A DNA stretch of 64,000 nt. It comes from Paramecium tetraurelia (lineage: Eukaryota; Ciliophora; Oligohymenophorea; Peniculida; Parameciidae). Shown here piece after piece: positions 1-12,700 of this stretch. The notes beneath the pieces are model-generated. The model saw only the letters and a program-made list of their open reading frames with translations, was not told the origin of the DNA and ran no database searches. Positions within the stretch are counted from its first letter, which is position 1; each line of letters starts with the position of its first letter. The DNA lies in contig NW_001799017.1 in assembly GCF_000165425.1 (NCBI RefSeq), forward strand, positions 1-64,000. The letters run 5' to 3'. Both the position numbers and the translations under genes were made by a program.

Positions 1-10
1 CCCAAACCCT
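1..10. repeat. Telomere-like C3A3 remnant at the left edge
   Basis: The first ten bases read CCCAAACCCT. Paramecium telomeres are mixed G3T3/G4T2 repeats, so a left chromosome end begins with C3A3/C4A2 on the top strand. One and a half units fit this pattern exactly, and they are followed by gene-poor AT-rich DNA and a decayed gene, as expected near a chromosome end. Ten bases alone could be chance. Confidence 0.45.
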
Positions 11-944
11 CGTGGAGAAAAGGTTTTAAAAGATTTTTAATTGGATAATCTCCGGGATGATAAGAATTTATCAGCATGCGCAATGCACATATAAAAAAAT
101 GGTTACCCTAACTCTATTACTAAGATCATTGATGCCAATGTAGTTGTCCATAGATGGGACTAGGTTATTTTTTTTATTTATTTTTTATTTTTTAAAAGCT
201 TATAATTTACAATTAATCTTTGAAACATAAATCATTAAATTAATTTCCTATATAACTTGGATAAATTTTTTTTTTTGAAAATATTTGTTAGTTTACCAAA
301 CATTGATTTTTGTTCTTTTTAGTTTGAAAAGAAATTGCTTAATTTAATCTTTCTTGTATTCATTTTGGATTTGAGACAATTTTAATGCTAATGAAGAAAT
401 AGGACAAAAATCTATTATCAACAGAGGTCGATTAATTTTATTCCTTTTTTCTCAAATTTAAGGAGTTAAGAAATTCAAATTCAAATTTAATATTGCTCAG
501 GTATTATAAAACAAACTAATCATTATAAATAGTTGTGAAATCATAAATTATTAGATAAGAAAATGAATTATATCATGAAATTTAGGATTACTAAGTCTAA
601 TTTAATTATGTATTTAATAAAATAATGCAAATATCTATATATTATTCTTATGCTCTAACATGTATGGTTTATTACAAAGAATAACCCTTTGAAAGAGAAT
701 AGATTCCTACAAGTTTTAAGTTGAAGTGGCATTATAAAAACTTTCTTGATTTTCTTGTTAAATATGAGAGAAGTTAATTACCTTTCAATTTATATTAAAG
801 AAAAGTTTGTAATCTTCTTTTTTAATAAAATTATAATAGCATCTCTGGTATCCTTTAAGAAAATTATATTTCTGAAGTCAAAATTTTACGAAATTGTTTA
901 ACAGACAACGCAGAGGTTTGTAATATACTGAATTTACTGTTGTT
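11..944. other. AT-rich subtelomeric DNA without a recognised gene
   Basis: I see homopolymer-rich sequence with frequent TGA in all frames and no reading frame that resembles protein. It lies between the telomere-like tip and the gene relic that follows. Confidence 0.5.
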
Positions 945-1338
945 GGATTAACAAACGGCACGTTAGATAGGTGTGGGTCAGATCCTCATAATATATATAT
1001 AGGCCCATATGGATATTATTTCAAAGTAAGTAAAACTTTTATGAATGTTCCACAAAACCATTTAATTGAATGGTAGGTAGGTCGGAATGTGAAAGATGGA
1101 CTCTTGTGATATGGAAGGATAGGAGTTTTATGCAAATGAAATACAATTAGAAAGCCTCTACTTAGGTATTCACGATGGCACTAGGTTGTATTGAAATGAT
1201 TTTTGGGAGGATCAATACGCACCTGTAATCAGAAAGTTTTGAATACCAGGAACTGATCTAACTATCAAAATTAAAGATAATTTACAAACGCAAAATTAGG
1301 GTCCAGGGCTTGAAGAATTCTGGGATGGTATCAAATGA
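945..1338 (+). pseudogene. Relic of a ciliate extracellular repeat-domain gene
   Basis: The first part reads IGPYGYYFKVSKTF...PQNHLIEW, then, after a frame change near 1075-1096, MDSCDMEGQEFYANEIQLES followed by GIHDGTRLY. From memory this resembles a module found in large ciliate surface or secreted proteins, where the middle motif is usually IDSWD-N-E; here the W is C. In-frame TGA codons interrupt the frame at 1192 and 1240, and it ends at TGA 1336. A short intron (about 1077-1095) could explain the frame change, but not the two TGAs. No start codon and no complete gene are visible, so a decayed copy is the best reading. The family assignment is recognition only. Confidence 0.5.
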
Positions 1339-2499
1339 TAAATATTTAGAATCTTGGTTATTTAGGGATATAATTTTGAGTCTTGCTGTACCTTATGTTA
1401 GTTTTTAAATTGAATGTAATTACACTGGAACATAATATTAAATATGTAAAGGAGAATAATCCAAGATGCTTGACGATATCCCTTTTGAAATCAAATCAAT
1501 ATAAATGGTTCCTGGAATTATTTTTAAATTGAAAGGTCCAAGTTATTTTGGAGGAGTTTTATAAGAAATTACAACTTCGACTGCTTGTTTGGACAACTAT
1601 TAAGTATTTTTCTATAATTTTCTATTTTTAGTTTCCAAATGTTATTCTAAAAGAATGAAGGATGTATAATCAGTTAAGGAAATTTAGAAAAATTTCTCAT
1701 TTTAATTTACTTTTCTTCACTTTTTTGATAATAAAAATGGCTCATTTAAATATCATTTTTAAATAGTAAAACTAATATTAATAAAAATCGCAATTATAAT
1801 ATTATAATTTATCCTTTATTAAATTATTTGAGCAAAGGATGAAAATTGTTAATTTTATATTGTATCAAAGACCTATAATAAAGATTATAGCTGATTTTGT
1901 TAGTATATTTTAATGACTAGTACATTGCTTCTTATATCATAATACTTGTCCAAATTTATTCAGATCTCAACAGAGATATTAAATCAAATTTATCTTCTTT
2001 TTTAATTTCTAAACAATCAAGTTTGCATAATCTAAAATTTTTATTCTTTATATCCAAAAAGATCTTGGCGAAAAATGAATTTCTTATTTATCACACATTT
2101 ACACAATACTTTCTCATTAAATTTGTCAAATGATTCATTTTAAGCTAGAATTAAACTATCGGTGAAGCATTGCATTAATTTGATTATTATTAGGTAATTT
2201 GTATTAGTAAAACATTTTTAATATTTAATAGAATTTTAAATGAAAATTTAATTGTCATCTTATGAAATTATTGAAATACTTTAAATTTCTTTAAGGAAGA
2301 GTATTTATTTTTTAAGTGGAATTTACCTTGTTAAGTAAATATTTCAAATATTAATCTATGATATTTTATTTTCTTTCTTGTTGATAGTTCTATAGGTTTA
2401 TTCCAAAATGAATATTACTGATTAACTCTTAGGTGATCAATAGTATATCACTCACTCAATTAAAATAGATTTAATAAATAAATAAATAAATTAATTTTA
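1339..2499. other. AT-rich spacer
   Basis: No convincing gene was seen on either strand. Near 2471-2490 there is a run of AATA/AAATA units. One frame is TGA-free from about 1069 to 1833, but its protein is low-complexity and overlaps the relic, so it is not called. Confidence 0.5.
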
Positions 2500-3463
2500 T
2501 CATTTTAATGCTGAAACAAGTAATACTTCTGCATCCCTAAATCTTTAGTTCATCGAAGAACAATTTAAAACAACAATTATCGCTTCTAGATTCTCATTTT
2601 TATAATATCCTGTGAAGCATGGCCCTGCATTAGGAGTCACACCTGTCTTTACGCCCATCCAGCCTGACTTTTTAAGTAGTTTGTTTGTATTTTTCCATTT
2701 GTAAAATGTTGACTTGCTCCCTTTATCAGTTAAGGCATGAGTCTTAAATATTTTTGTTGTTATGATTTCTAGGAATACTTCCAATTATATGCATTTTTCA
2801 ATTAATTTACTAAATATGATGGAACTACTCATACCTTATATCATGAGGACAGGATACATTCTTTTCATCATTCAAACCATGAACTGATGAGTAATTTGTG
2901 TTTTCCATTTTAATTGAATTTGCGTGTTTATTCATTTGATCGAGGAATGTATGTTTAAGTAACTTCTTGTTTCTTTCAATTTGTGGTTCTATGTCGATAA
3001 TCGCACCTTTCAAATACCTATTATATTAATAAATCTCTGTTTTTTGCAATATCATCAAATATGCTATAGTGAAACCCAATACAAGTGCGGCATCATTTCC
3101 AGAAGGTAACATAAGAGCGAATAGCAATTGCTTAATTGTTAATATGCCTCCTGCATTTAAAAAGGCACTAGTACCATCAATGCATTCAGCATGGCCTGGG
3201 ATTTTGATTTTGATTTATTCAGGCTCAATGTTGCATTCTTTTAAGTATGTTAATGTAGTATAACAGGTCATTATTTTTGTGATACTGGCTACTTCCCCTT
3301 TTTAAAATTCTTGCCAGCCAACTTATTTATTAAAAAATTTTTCATTCTTCTATTTCGTGAACATGACCCATCTTTTAGCGCTGACTTTATTTTTAATAGC
3401 AGGAATAGCTTAATGAACTGATAATGATACGGTAAGTTTGTTTGGAAAAATCTTTTAGGTCAT
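2500..3463 (-). CDS. D-Ala-D-Ala carboxypeptidase-like serine peptidase (family S11)
   Basis: Two exons (intron 2810-2834, 25 nt) give 312 residues. All three active-site motifs of penicillin-recognising S11 enzymes are present in order: the nucleophile motif SITK in EVASITKIMT, SGN in LPSGNDAA, and KTG in MGVKTGVTPNAG. The NTNY...HGLN stretch that lies between SGN and KTG in this family is also present. In bacteria these enzymes trim peptidoglycan stem peptides. Ciliates make no peptidoglycan, so a role against bacterial walls (food digestion or defence) is inference. No clear signal peptide is seen in the first 30 residues. TAA/TAG glutamine codons and the short intron make it a genuine ciliate gene, probably of bacterial origin. 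A hypothetical gene lies 67 nt upstream on the same strand. Confidence 0.88.
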
Positions 3464-3530
3464 TAGACTTGTTGCAGTTTTGATAACATTTTTGGGTTAC
3501 CTCTATGCTAATTGAGATTCTGCTAATATA

Positions 3531-4072
3531 TCAGTTTTAAGAATTACTAGATTAAGGTTCTTTTTGTTAACTTTATGCGTAAACCCTCATTCTTTCTCTT
3601 ATCAATTAAGCTGGCAGATTGGGCAAAGTAGGTTAAGGATTTATTGAAATTTATTGTTCTGAAAATTCCTCAGACTATATGGTTTGTCCATTGGCGTATT
3701 TGTTCTTCTTCTCTTCTTAAGCAATCATATGTAAAGCATCTAAGTAAGTGTCCACAAATACATACTCAGATTAGTTTTCATATCTTCTCTATATCCATAA
3801 ATAAAACTAAATTATACATTAGCTTTTTTTATAGGATCATTGAGTATACACTATGCGTCATGTACATAAAATTTTAAAACATGTGGAGATCTTTTCGGGG
3901 ATGCTTTAATTTTTGCACTCTGCAATCCTCTAACCTTTAACTCTGGAAGCGGAGTATTAGGAACATCGCTAAGTTAGTTTGATCCGCTTGTGTTTGCCAT
4001 TTGAGAATGAACACTTTTTCGATGAAATTTCGATAAGGAAACAGAGAATGCATCTTTAGGGTTAGCATTCAT
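3531..4072 (-). CDS. Hypothetical Ser/Pro-rich protein
   Basis: Two exons joined across a 26-nt intron at 3740-3765 give 171 residues. The first half is Ser/Pro/Lys rich (for example SAKIKASPKRSP) and a short ordered stretch follows (LKFYVHDAQCIL, FSFIYGYRED). The C-terminal third is rich in Gln and Asn and ends at TGA. I recognise no domain. The gene sits head-to-tail with the S11 peptidase downstream and diverges from the MYND-kinase gene, whose start is 315 nt away. Start choice is the first ATG in the open frame. Confidence 0.6.
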
Positions 4073-4387
4073 ATTACAATATTAAAATATTATATAATAA
4101 AAATAAAAAATTATTTTAAGAGAAAGATTTTTCGCTTTATGAAATGATTTTAATGATTCTACATTTATAAACTTATCATTTAAAAGTTCTGTCATTAAAG
4201 ATTTTAATATCAAGAAATTATTATTATTACTATTACCTAAATATGGCTTGCATGGTGTTAAAAATTATCGTTGTTAATACAAATTCAATAACTAGCTTTT
4301 TATTCAAGGCAATAATCATTCAAATTATCTTTTGATTCAGTAATATAATACTATAAATTATATTTATTAATTCAAATAACAAAAATA

Positions 4388-5772
4388 ATGCTTTCTGATA
4401 TAGAATAAACTTAAAATAGCTGCTAAGTTTGTAAGAAATAAGACGTAGAATTATCAAGATGCTCTTCTTGCAAATAAATTTATTATTGCTCAATAGAATG
4501 TCAAAAAAAAGATTGGAAAGAACACAAATTTATTTGTTCTGAAATACAATTGAAATAACAGAGAGAAAAATAAAGAGCAGAAAGAAAAGCATAGGGAAAG
4601 AAAGCTATTGAAGATTTCGCAGATTTCGAAGTTTTGGGTCATGGAAATTTTTCAGATATCTATAAAGTTCGAGAAATTGAAACCAATTAAGTCTATGCAT
4701 TAAAATAGATAAATAAACGAAAGCTAACCTAAGTTAACAAGGAAAAAGATGTTTATATGGAAAAACATTGTTTAGGCAAGCTTACAGATAATCCGTATTG
4801 TATTAGGTTATATTCAACATTTCAGGATGACGAAAATCTGTACATGCTTATGCAGTATGTTGATGGTGGAGAATTATGGTAACAAATTCACAATTTTGGA
4901 GCCAGGGCTTTTCCACTTTGTCTATACTATATTAGTGAAATAATTAAAGGTAATTGTTAATTTGACAAAAGCAATAAATTCTATCCATAATATTGGTATT
5001 GTTCATAGAGACATAAAGAGTGAAAACATACTATTAACGTAAGATAAAAAAATAAAGTTTATTGATTTTGGAACTGCAAGAGACATGAATGATCCAACCA
5101 TTGAAGGAAGTGGAAATGGTAGAAAAGGTAAGAAATTTGAATTAATTATAAAGGAAAGCAGGCTTTTAAACATTTTGTGGGAACTCCTTAGTTTATGGCA
5201 CCTGAATGCATAAGGAATAAAGACTCGAATGAAAAATCAGATATTTATTCATTAGGTGTGTTATTTTATCATATTGTTTTTGGTAAGTATCCCTTTGATG
5301 GGAAAAGTGATTATTTGGTGTTTTAATAAGCATTGGAAACGGAACTTCAGTTCCCAGAAGGTTGGATAGACAACGAATAATTTAGAAGTCTTATTCGAAA
5401 GATGTTGTAAAAGGATTCTTAGGATAGACCAACTCTGGCTGAAATAATGCAGGATTAATTGTGGGGTGAGAATTTCGATTGGAATGCAGAGTAAGGTACA
5501 GTTATGATCTTTAGTTAGACTATTAGACTGTTTTAAATGGGTTGAAGGAGATTGATAAGTTTACTTTTGATTTTGCTTTGGAGTTGAACAATGCTGAGAA
5601 ATTGGAGGAGAAGATTTGCGTCAAGTATGAGATTAATAAGGTTTTGGGGAAGTACGAGAAACTGATAAAGGATGAAGATTATTAGAAACGATTCAATTAC
5701 ATGAAATAGATTGTAGAGTAGAATTTGTAAAATAGAAAAGATGAAGATGAGGAGCCGTAATAATTTAGATGA
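4388..5772 (+). CDS. MYND zinc finger fused to a Ser/Thr protein kinase
   Basis: Four exons (introns 4950-4971, 5128-5153, 5501-5526) encode 436 residues. Residues about 13-50 form a MYND finger: CQVC, then CSSC, YYCSIEC, DWKEH and FIC give the full C/H ligand set. A basic linker leads to a complete kinase domain of the PDK1/AGC type: glycine loop LGHGNFSDIY, VYALKQ, HRDIKSENILL, DFGTARD and VGTPQFMAPE. About 90 mostly helical residues follow. The catalytic residues look intact. MYND fingers usually bind proline-rich partners, so this may be a kinase that recruits its own targets or is docked by them (inference). The two domains share one open frame with no intervening stop, start or intron. 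I know of no standard kinase family with this layout. Confidence 0.9.
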
Positions 5773-5802
5773 TTACATGAAATACAATTTACAAAAAGAG
5801 AA

Positions 5803-6646
5803 TCACTATATTCTAAATTGTTTTCTTTGATTTGAAATGGATTTGACTTTCAAATCGATTTATTAAGCTTCCTATCTAATTTAGACATAATTTCGAACAA
5901 GCTTTTCATTTTATAGATATAATTATTCCAACAATTGTAATTATTAGTCTGTGTTCCCTAATTGATAGAATTTGTGTCTCTAAACTCTGCTATTTTCGAT
6001 GATGGAAAATAATGATTATCGAAGACTATTTAATTCTTGATTTTCGCTTCTCTGATAGGTTTCGTTATTTTGAGCCTTAAACTTAGAATATCTGTTTTGA
6101 TATTGTTCAAGGTTAGATTGAAGTTTATCAACAATTTCGACCTTAATTTAATTTTAAGGGAGATTAGTACGCAATTTGATTTGTTTAGGCAAGTTCTCTT
6201 CTTCCTCAAATTATGTGGAGACAATTAATGAATTTTTGGAAACCATATTGGAGATAGATCGAGTTCGCTTATACTCAATTTACAAATACTTTTGAAGTTA
6301 ACTTGGTTTGCGGTTCCAATTTATTTTAACTTAAAGAACTTTTGCGTCTGTTTTCGGTATTGAATCTGTGATGTTTTTATTTTACGCTATTATTCGATAA
6401 CTTTTTGATTAACTCTGTTGTTTATTAATTTAGTGATGCCACATTTTTGGGAGAGTTTTTTTGATTTCTGGCACTAGGAGACCTCGATTGTTTAATTGAA
6501 GGTAATTTGAGGTGTTTGTAAATTTGGGGAGATATCAAATGATTCGATTGCAACGGAGAGATATTTGTTCGTGTATTTCTGACTTCAACTGAACGATCTA
6601 TAGATATTCGAATTCTGTTATTGTTTGAATCTTATCTCCTTTGCAT
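5803..6646 (-). CDS. Hypothetical protein, disordered N-terminus and coiled-coil tail
   Basis: One 22-nt intron at 6268-6289 splits a 273-residue protein. Residues 1-120 are rich in Ser, Asn, Arg and Lys with SP motifs (QSRSPSARNQ). Residues 140-270 are a Gln/Glu/Leu-rich helix consistent with a coiled coil (VDKLQSNLEQYQNRYSKFKA). No named domain is recognised. It is convergent with the MYND-kinase (31 nt between stops) and divergent from the giant ubiquitin gene (126 nt between starts), so a shared promoter region with that gene is possible. Confidence 0.65.
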
Positions 6647-6771
6647 TAAATATTTATTAATAAAAAATATACATTTTCCGTCAATCACTGACCAGTGATA
6701 CCTGGTGATCTCTATAAACAATATTTAGAGTCATTTGAGATTGAATGAATTAAACAAATTATTTTAATAAA

Positions 6772-9700
6772 ATGAGTCACTCTCTTAAAGAAGCTAATTA
6801 CAGTGTTAATTAAGTCGAATGTGAAATCCTATAAGAATATTTAGGATAGCCCAAGGCTTAGTCATTAATGTATCATTTCCTAATCAATCTTCTTCTAGAT
6901 AGTAATTTGCCAAGTCTTCTGAATTTAACATATTGGTCACACCTTCAGGATTAGTGGTATAATGTTGTGGGAACACAAATATCATCAAGAAATTTGGTAC
7001 TCTTCAAATGTCTAAGGGTACACATATTTGGGAAGTTATAGCAATATATGATTGTAGTTAGATGCAAGTAATCATTGATAATCATTCAAGATTGGAGTGA
7101 GTACTGTTAGTAAGCCAGGACAGGAGAAAGTTTACGTTTAGTCGTTCACAGCAAGCACAATAAGAACGATCACAGTTATTCTAAACATTGAATTGGGAGA
7201 AGTTAATTTTTATTTGAATGGAAATCATAATTAAAAAAAAACACTGCCTGTTGAAAAGAATGCCATTTACGTCCCTCTAGTATAATTTGCACCACACGGG
7301 AAAGTTGCAGCTCTGAACCCTTTTGCTTAGCATCCAAATCTTAATTATCCAAGAATTAAATGTTTGCCACTTAATTTATTTACCAAAACAAATGAGTTTA
7401 AGATGCCAAATTAGGTTTTTACAGGCAATCTCTCTAATATCGAACTAAAAGAGTTCAAACCCAACTAAATGATCAAGATTTCAAACAACTTTATCTACTT
7501 CCACAATAACAAAATGAAATTGCTGAGACCCAAATTAGGATAATCAAATATTCAAGAAACATAATTGGTTAACTTATTTAACAACAAACCTGAGACTCCA
7601 CAGTCTTTGATTTCTATTAGATTAATGAAATAGCATTACGAATTAATTTCAACAGCGTTCACCTGGAAGAAATCATTAACCAATGGATTTACAAACCAAA
7701 ATATGATAGAATAGTTCCATTACTATTGGTTATAAGCAAAACAGTTTGAATCGCAAGTGCTAATTTAAATACCATACATTTTGATGAAATAAATAGTTCT
7801 ATCTCAATTGGAGGAATATGAATAAGACTTTGGACTTATCCTAAAGTAAGATGAATAGGTGGAGAGCTGCAAAGTTCTAAAGATAGTTCGAGTATTATTA
7901 GAAATAGATGAATAATTATATGCCATGACATTAAACAACTAGGAATTTGAAAAGTTCAATTCTACTACTTCATTTAATTTGGTGCCAAGGATATTCTCCT
8001 AATTTCATAGATTACACACCTTCCTGGATTCCAATAATTATCCCTATGATATCATATCACTAACAGAACTAGGATTAATGAAGCTCCCTGGTTTCTCAAA
8101 TCTATTTAGACACTTTACCAACTACAGACATCAAATTGAACCAATAACATATCAGAATGATCTATCTAGTATTTTGCCAGCTGAAAAGATCTACAGTTAC
8201 ATTGATATTCCATTAGCTTTGACAATCAATAATATTCCATATGTAGATTTGGAGCCCAACTTGCAAATGGTAAAATCAGTCAACGATTCAATTTATTTCT
8301 CACTTATAAATGAAGAAGGAAGGATACAAGTATGGAATGGAGAATTAAGTTTACACAGATGCTTATAATTTAATCTCAGATCATTTGAAGAGAAAGTTGA
8401 AGATTAGAATTCATTGGCTCCATTGTTTGCTGAACCATAATCAGAGAATAATCCTTCATCAAATATTGAAAATCAAGATAGTCAAAGTGAGGAAGCTTAA
8501 GAAGCTATTGTTCCAAATGAAGATTTATTAGAATAACTTTACAATATGGGTTTTTCAATAGAGGCTTCAAAGCAAGCATTGATAGAAACCAAAAACAAGA
8601 TCGAGGAGGCCATTGAAAAAGTATTCACAATTGAGGAGCAAAAAGCTAAAGAGAAATAACAATCACAATAATAAGAAGTTAAATTACCTAAATTAAAACC
8701 TTATTGGACTTGCAAGGAATGTACACTACTTAATTCAAATGAAAATCTTAAGTGCTAAGCATGTGATGCCTAACCTCCCTAAGATGCATTTGAAAAGGAA
8801 ACCGCCATTGTAATCTAGGAACAGCAATTAGAATAGCAAACAGAAATTACAGAGGAAAAGATTTAAAAGATACAAGAGGATAATAATGAAAAACTTCGAA
8901 ATATTTTCAAAACCTCGAAATTATCAAATCTTATTTAAATCAGTCTATAAAAACCATTTAGACATTTACTATTTGCCCATGTGTTTACCACAGAATAATA
9001 ATCGTATTTAGTTCTTAACCGATTCTTCCAGAGTATCAAATACTTAGGTTAATTTTTTAGAACAAATAATGAGGGAAACTATTCTATACTAACGAATAAG
9101 TCATATTCATAAATAGGCAATTATTAGAACTTGTTAAAATTACTAAATGAAGGAGAGAATAGTAGATTCATATATGAAACCTTATACCCAGTTTTAACTG
9201 TAATTATGATGTTATATATTGTTAGCAATCGCAAGAAGAATTTGAATTTAAAGATCAAATCATTTTAGCAATAGATGAAACCATATCAAACCTATTTTTC
9301 CAAGACGACATGATTGTTATTTAAGGAGCCACAAAGATTTGGGAATGTGCCTTATTTGAAGGTAAATTATACAATTATCATATAAGGTGAAAACTATCAA
9401 CCAAAATTGGCAGTTGCCTAAAAGTAAGAAAAGGCAGTTATTACAAATCAATTGGAAGAGGCCATAGAAAAGGAATAGGCTGTTATTTAATAAAATGAAG
9501 TGGTTGAATCTTTTGATGATTTGACAAAATTAACACCAGAGGAGATCTCTGATTTGGCTAAATTGAATGAACATCAAGATGTCTACTTCCAACCTATTAG
9601 CAATAACCCCATGCTCTTATCATAATAGAAGGGGGATTCTTGGGCCAATATCATTGTAGACGTTGACCAATCCAGTTAGAATTAGATTGAGTTAAATTTG

Positions 9701-12700
9701 GTCAATTAATAACAAATGATGAAGCTATTTGTGACAGGATTCAGTGACAAAAAGTCTCAGTTTAAATCTGAAGGATGGGTGTCTATTGATGGATTGAAAC
9801 CTGAGAAAGATGATCAATTGCCCCTTACTATCTTTACCCACAAGGGATCTCAATTTAATGTTCAATAGTGCATATCCAAAATATGCTTTGTTTAATAAGA
9901 AATATTCTCCACTGTTTATTCAAAGCCAGAATTTATCTTCAAGCATCTACATGGGAAATTGATGAGTTTTTCTAAGTTCTAAGTTGCAAGTCCAAATAAA
10001 TTTTAAAATACAGGAGTGCCTCTAGGATCTGGTTTGATATTTATTGGAAACAACGCCAATGACTTTTTGTATTGTTAGAAGTTTTCGAATTTCAACAAGG
10101 AAAAATATCAAGAATGGTTAAAGGAAAGGCAAAAGGATATTAGACCTTTGAAGCCTTGGGAACCAGTGGCCTTTTTTGAATTGGGGGCAAATGAAGAGTA
10201 ATTGACATTTTCCTTAGAGAATCCAAAGATTGGAAAATATGTGTTATTAATGACATTATCAGCAAAATAGACAGATCAAGTGAAGTTTGAGTAAAATCCT
10301 TTGACTTTGAATTATTTCGTTGCTTATGGTACTGTGGTGAAGGAAAATATGGGAGATTAATTAGTGTAAAGCCAACAATCCCTTGAGCTATTTAGAGACA
10401 TTACATTAAAAGTAAATGGTGCTGTTTTGGATAAGGATTAATGTTAATTCAGAGAGGACACTTATGGTAATTACAATAAATATATCTGTGAAATACCGGC
10501 ATCTTTATTAGCTAATGTTCAAAACATCAAAATCGAATTCCAAAAATCAGACATTAGTTTTCTCCAAATCAGTGGGCTCAAACAAAAAGATATCAACTAG
10601 AAACTTTTACAAAAACTTCCTTAGGCTCATCTGATTACGACTCTTATGCACGATGTAACTAAATATGATGAATTTAATTAAAAGTTAATGCAACTAATAC
10701 ATAACAATAAAGCAACTCAATAATAGAGATTTAGTGCAATAAAGGTGTTGTGCAAGTTGTTCTAAAGTATTCCTTAGTTTGTAACCATATGCTATAAAGA
10801 TTTGGATATTTTAGAGTTCATCAAGTTAAACTTACTTGCATAGTAATAGGAGGAAGAATCCAGTGTCTAAACTTTCTTTTAATTATTCTTATCAATCCCT
10901 GAGTTCAATGGTCAATTAGTCAAGGCAGTAAAAGACATCATAAACAATATCTTTACATTATCTGATATTATAAAACCAGCAGGATTCATCCAATTACTTC
11001 AGATGTTGAAGAAGTATGCTTCTTAGGACTCGAAAGAATATTATCCTTACATTTTAAGTCATTTAAAGCAAATTGCAAAGTTCATTCACAAGGTTGATTC
11101 ATCCTACTTCAATAAGTTGAATCAATTTTAGATTTTCTTAATGTTGACTGAAGAATAATTGTTTTCTGATAGATATTGTAAATTAACCTAATTTGCCGAA
11201 GACACTCCATTGATTTCTCAAGTGTTAGGAGAAGTATAAAAACAGATTGAAATCAGTAACAAAGAAAAGGTAGACCCTGAGAAACCTAACAACATGATCA
11301 ATATCGACATTAATATCAAGAAACCTCTATATTCAATCATTGTGTTCTCAAGATAACCTCATTATGACGAATATGTAATTGATCTGCTATCCTAATTCGA
11401 TGTCCATCAATTCTAATTAGTGTTTAATACTCCTTAGATAAGTTGTAGAGTAGTTAGGGTGACTTTGTTTAATGGTTAGACTAATTAGCCCATTTTGGAT
11501 GTCACTCTACCAGATTGGCTCCTAGTTTAATTAACAAAATATGCTGATTAGCATTCTGCAAATATGCCAAAGAGCAAACTGAATATTATGTCATGGAATA
11601 TAAAGGCTTAACAAGTGAGAACATTGAAATTATAAATAACATATTCATTAACTGCAGCTACTAGAACAAAGGAGGAGAGTAACATAGCTCCAAAGGAATT
11701 GTGCATCATTCCTTAATTCAAGGGATAATTGAGTTAAAATTTAGAGAAGTTTGGCCAAGACAAGGATCAGATTTAGAGTCAAGTGTTGTTTACAGATGGA
11801 GATTTTGTATTCGAGAAGGAGCTAGGTTTTCCCAATTCTTTGAAATACTAGAAATACAATAATCAAGGGTCTATTTACTTGGATTCAGCGCAGGTTTTGG
11901 GACTCAAACAAAAATACGTGATATTAAAAATAAAGGAATCAAATAATTTAAATGGTCCTCATACATAAATACAGTCATAATATTATAGAGCCCTACTTGT
12001 TTAAAAGCAGAAGGAATTAAAGTAAAAGTTGCAGCAAAACCAAGGCAAAGAAAAGATCCAAGACACCATTTAAATCATTAGGAAATTGTAACTTGAATTG
12101 ATCCAAGATCCAAATTCAAATATCAATCTTAGTAAATCCCTAGATTTCTTGTATACATATGCATACGAACTAATAAAGATATTAATTCATGCAGATTCTA
12201 CTTGTCAATAATGGAGATCAGACGTGGCTTTAAGAGAACAAGAAGGATTGAAGATGGCCTAATTAATTTACAAGACCTTTGTGTAGATGAATCAAGGACC
12301 AATCACAGATCTTAGTTTTTAATTGCTTAATATAATCTTAAGCAACTTGAATCTTAAGTATTGGATTCTATTTACATTTGCTCAATATCAGAAAATTGAC
12401 TAAGATGCCAACATTCTAAATACCTTGAAAATACTTCACATCCCAATATGTTAAACTATAATGTACATTTCAATAATTCTGAGCGAAAAGCAACAGATCA
12501 AACAAGCCCAATAGTTAATAGGGTTGGTGTTAACTAAGTTGGTGGACAAGCAATTCAACAACAAGGAGTTGGTGGATCCTCAAATGCAAATTAAACCATT
12601 GGGAACTCTGAGATCAACAAGTAGTTAAGATTTAGAGATAGGATAGGTGGAGAAATTAACCGATGAATGTTTCGAATTAACAAAACCAAAAGTATTCTCA

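Noticed and set aside
1069-1833. A 255-codon frame without TGA on the plus strand in the subtelomere
   Set aside because: With only one stop codon in the code, such runs arise by chance in AT-rich DNA. The peptide is low-complexity and it overlaps a better family match in another frame.
3285-3310. Apparent frameshift in the S11 peptidase just before SITK
   Set aside because: On recounting the homopolymer the frame is continuous (five T after four C on the plus strand). The gene is intact.
2500-3463. Bacterial contamination as the source of the S11 gene
   Set aside because: TAA/TAG glutamine codons and a 25-nt GT-AG intron show a ciliate nuclear gene.
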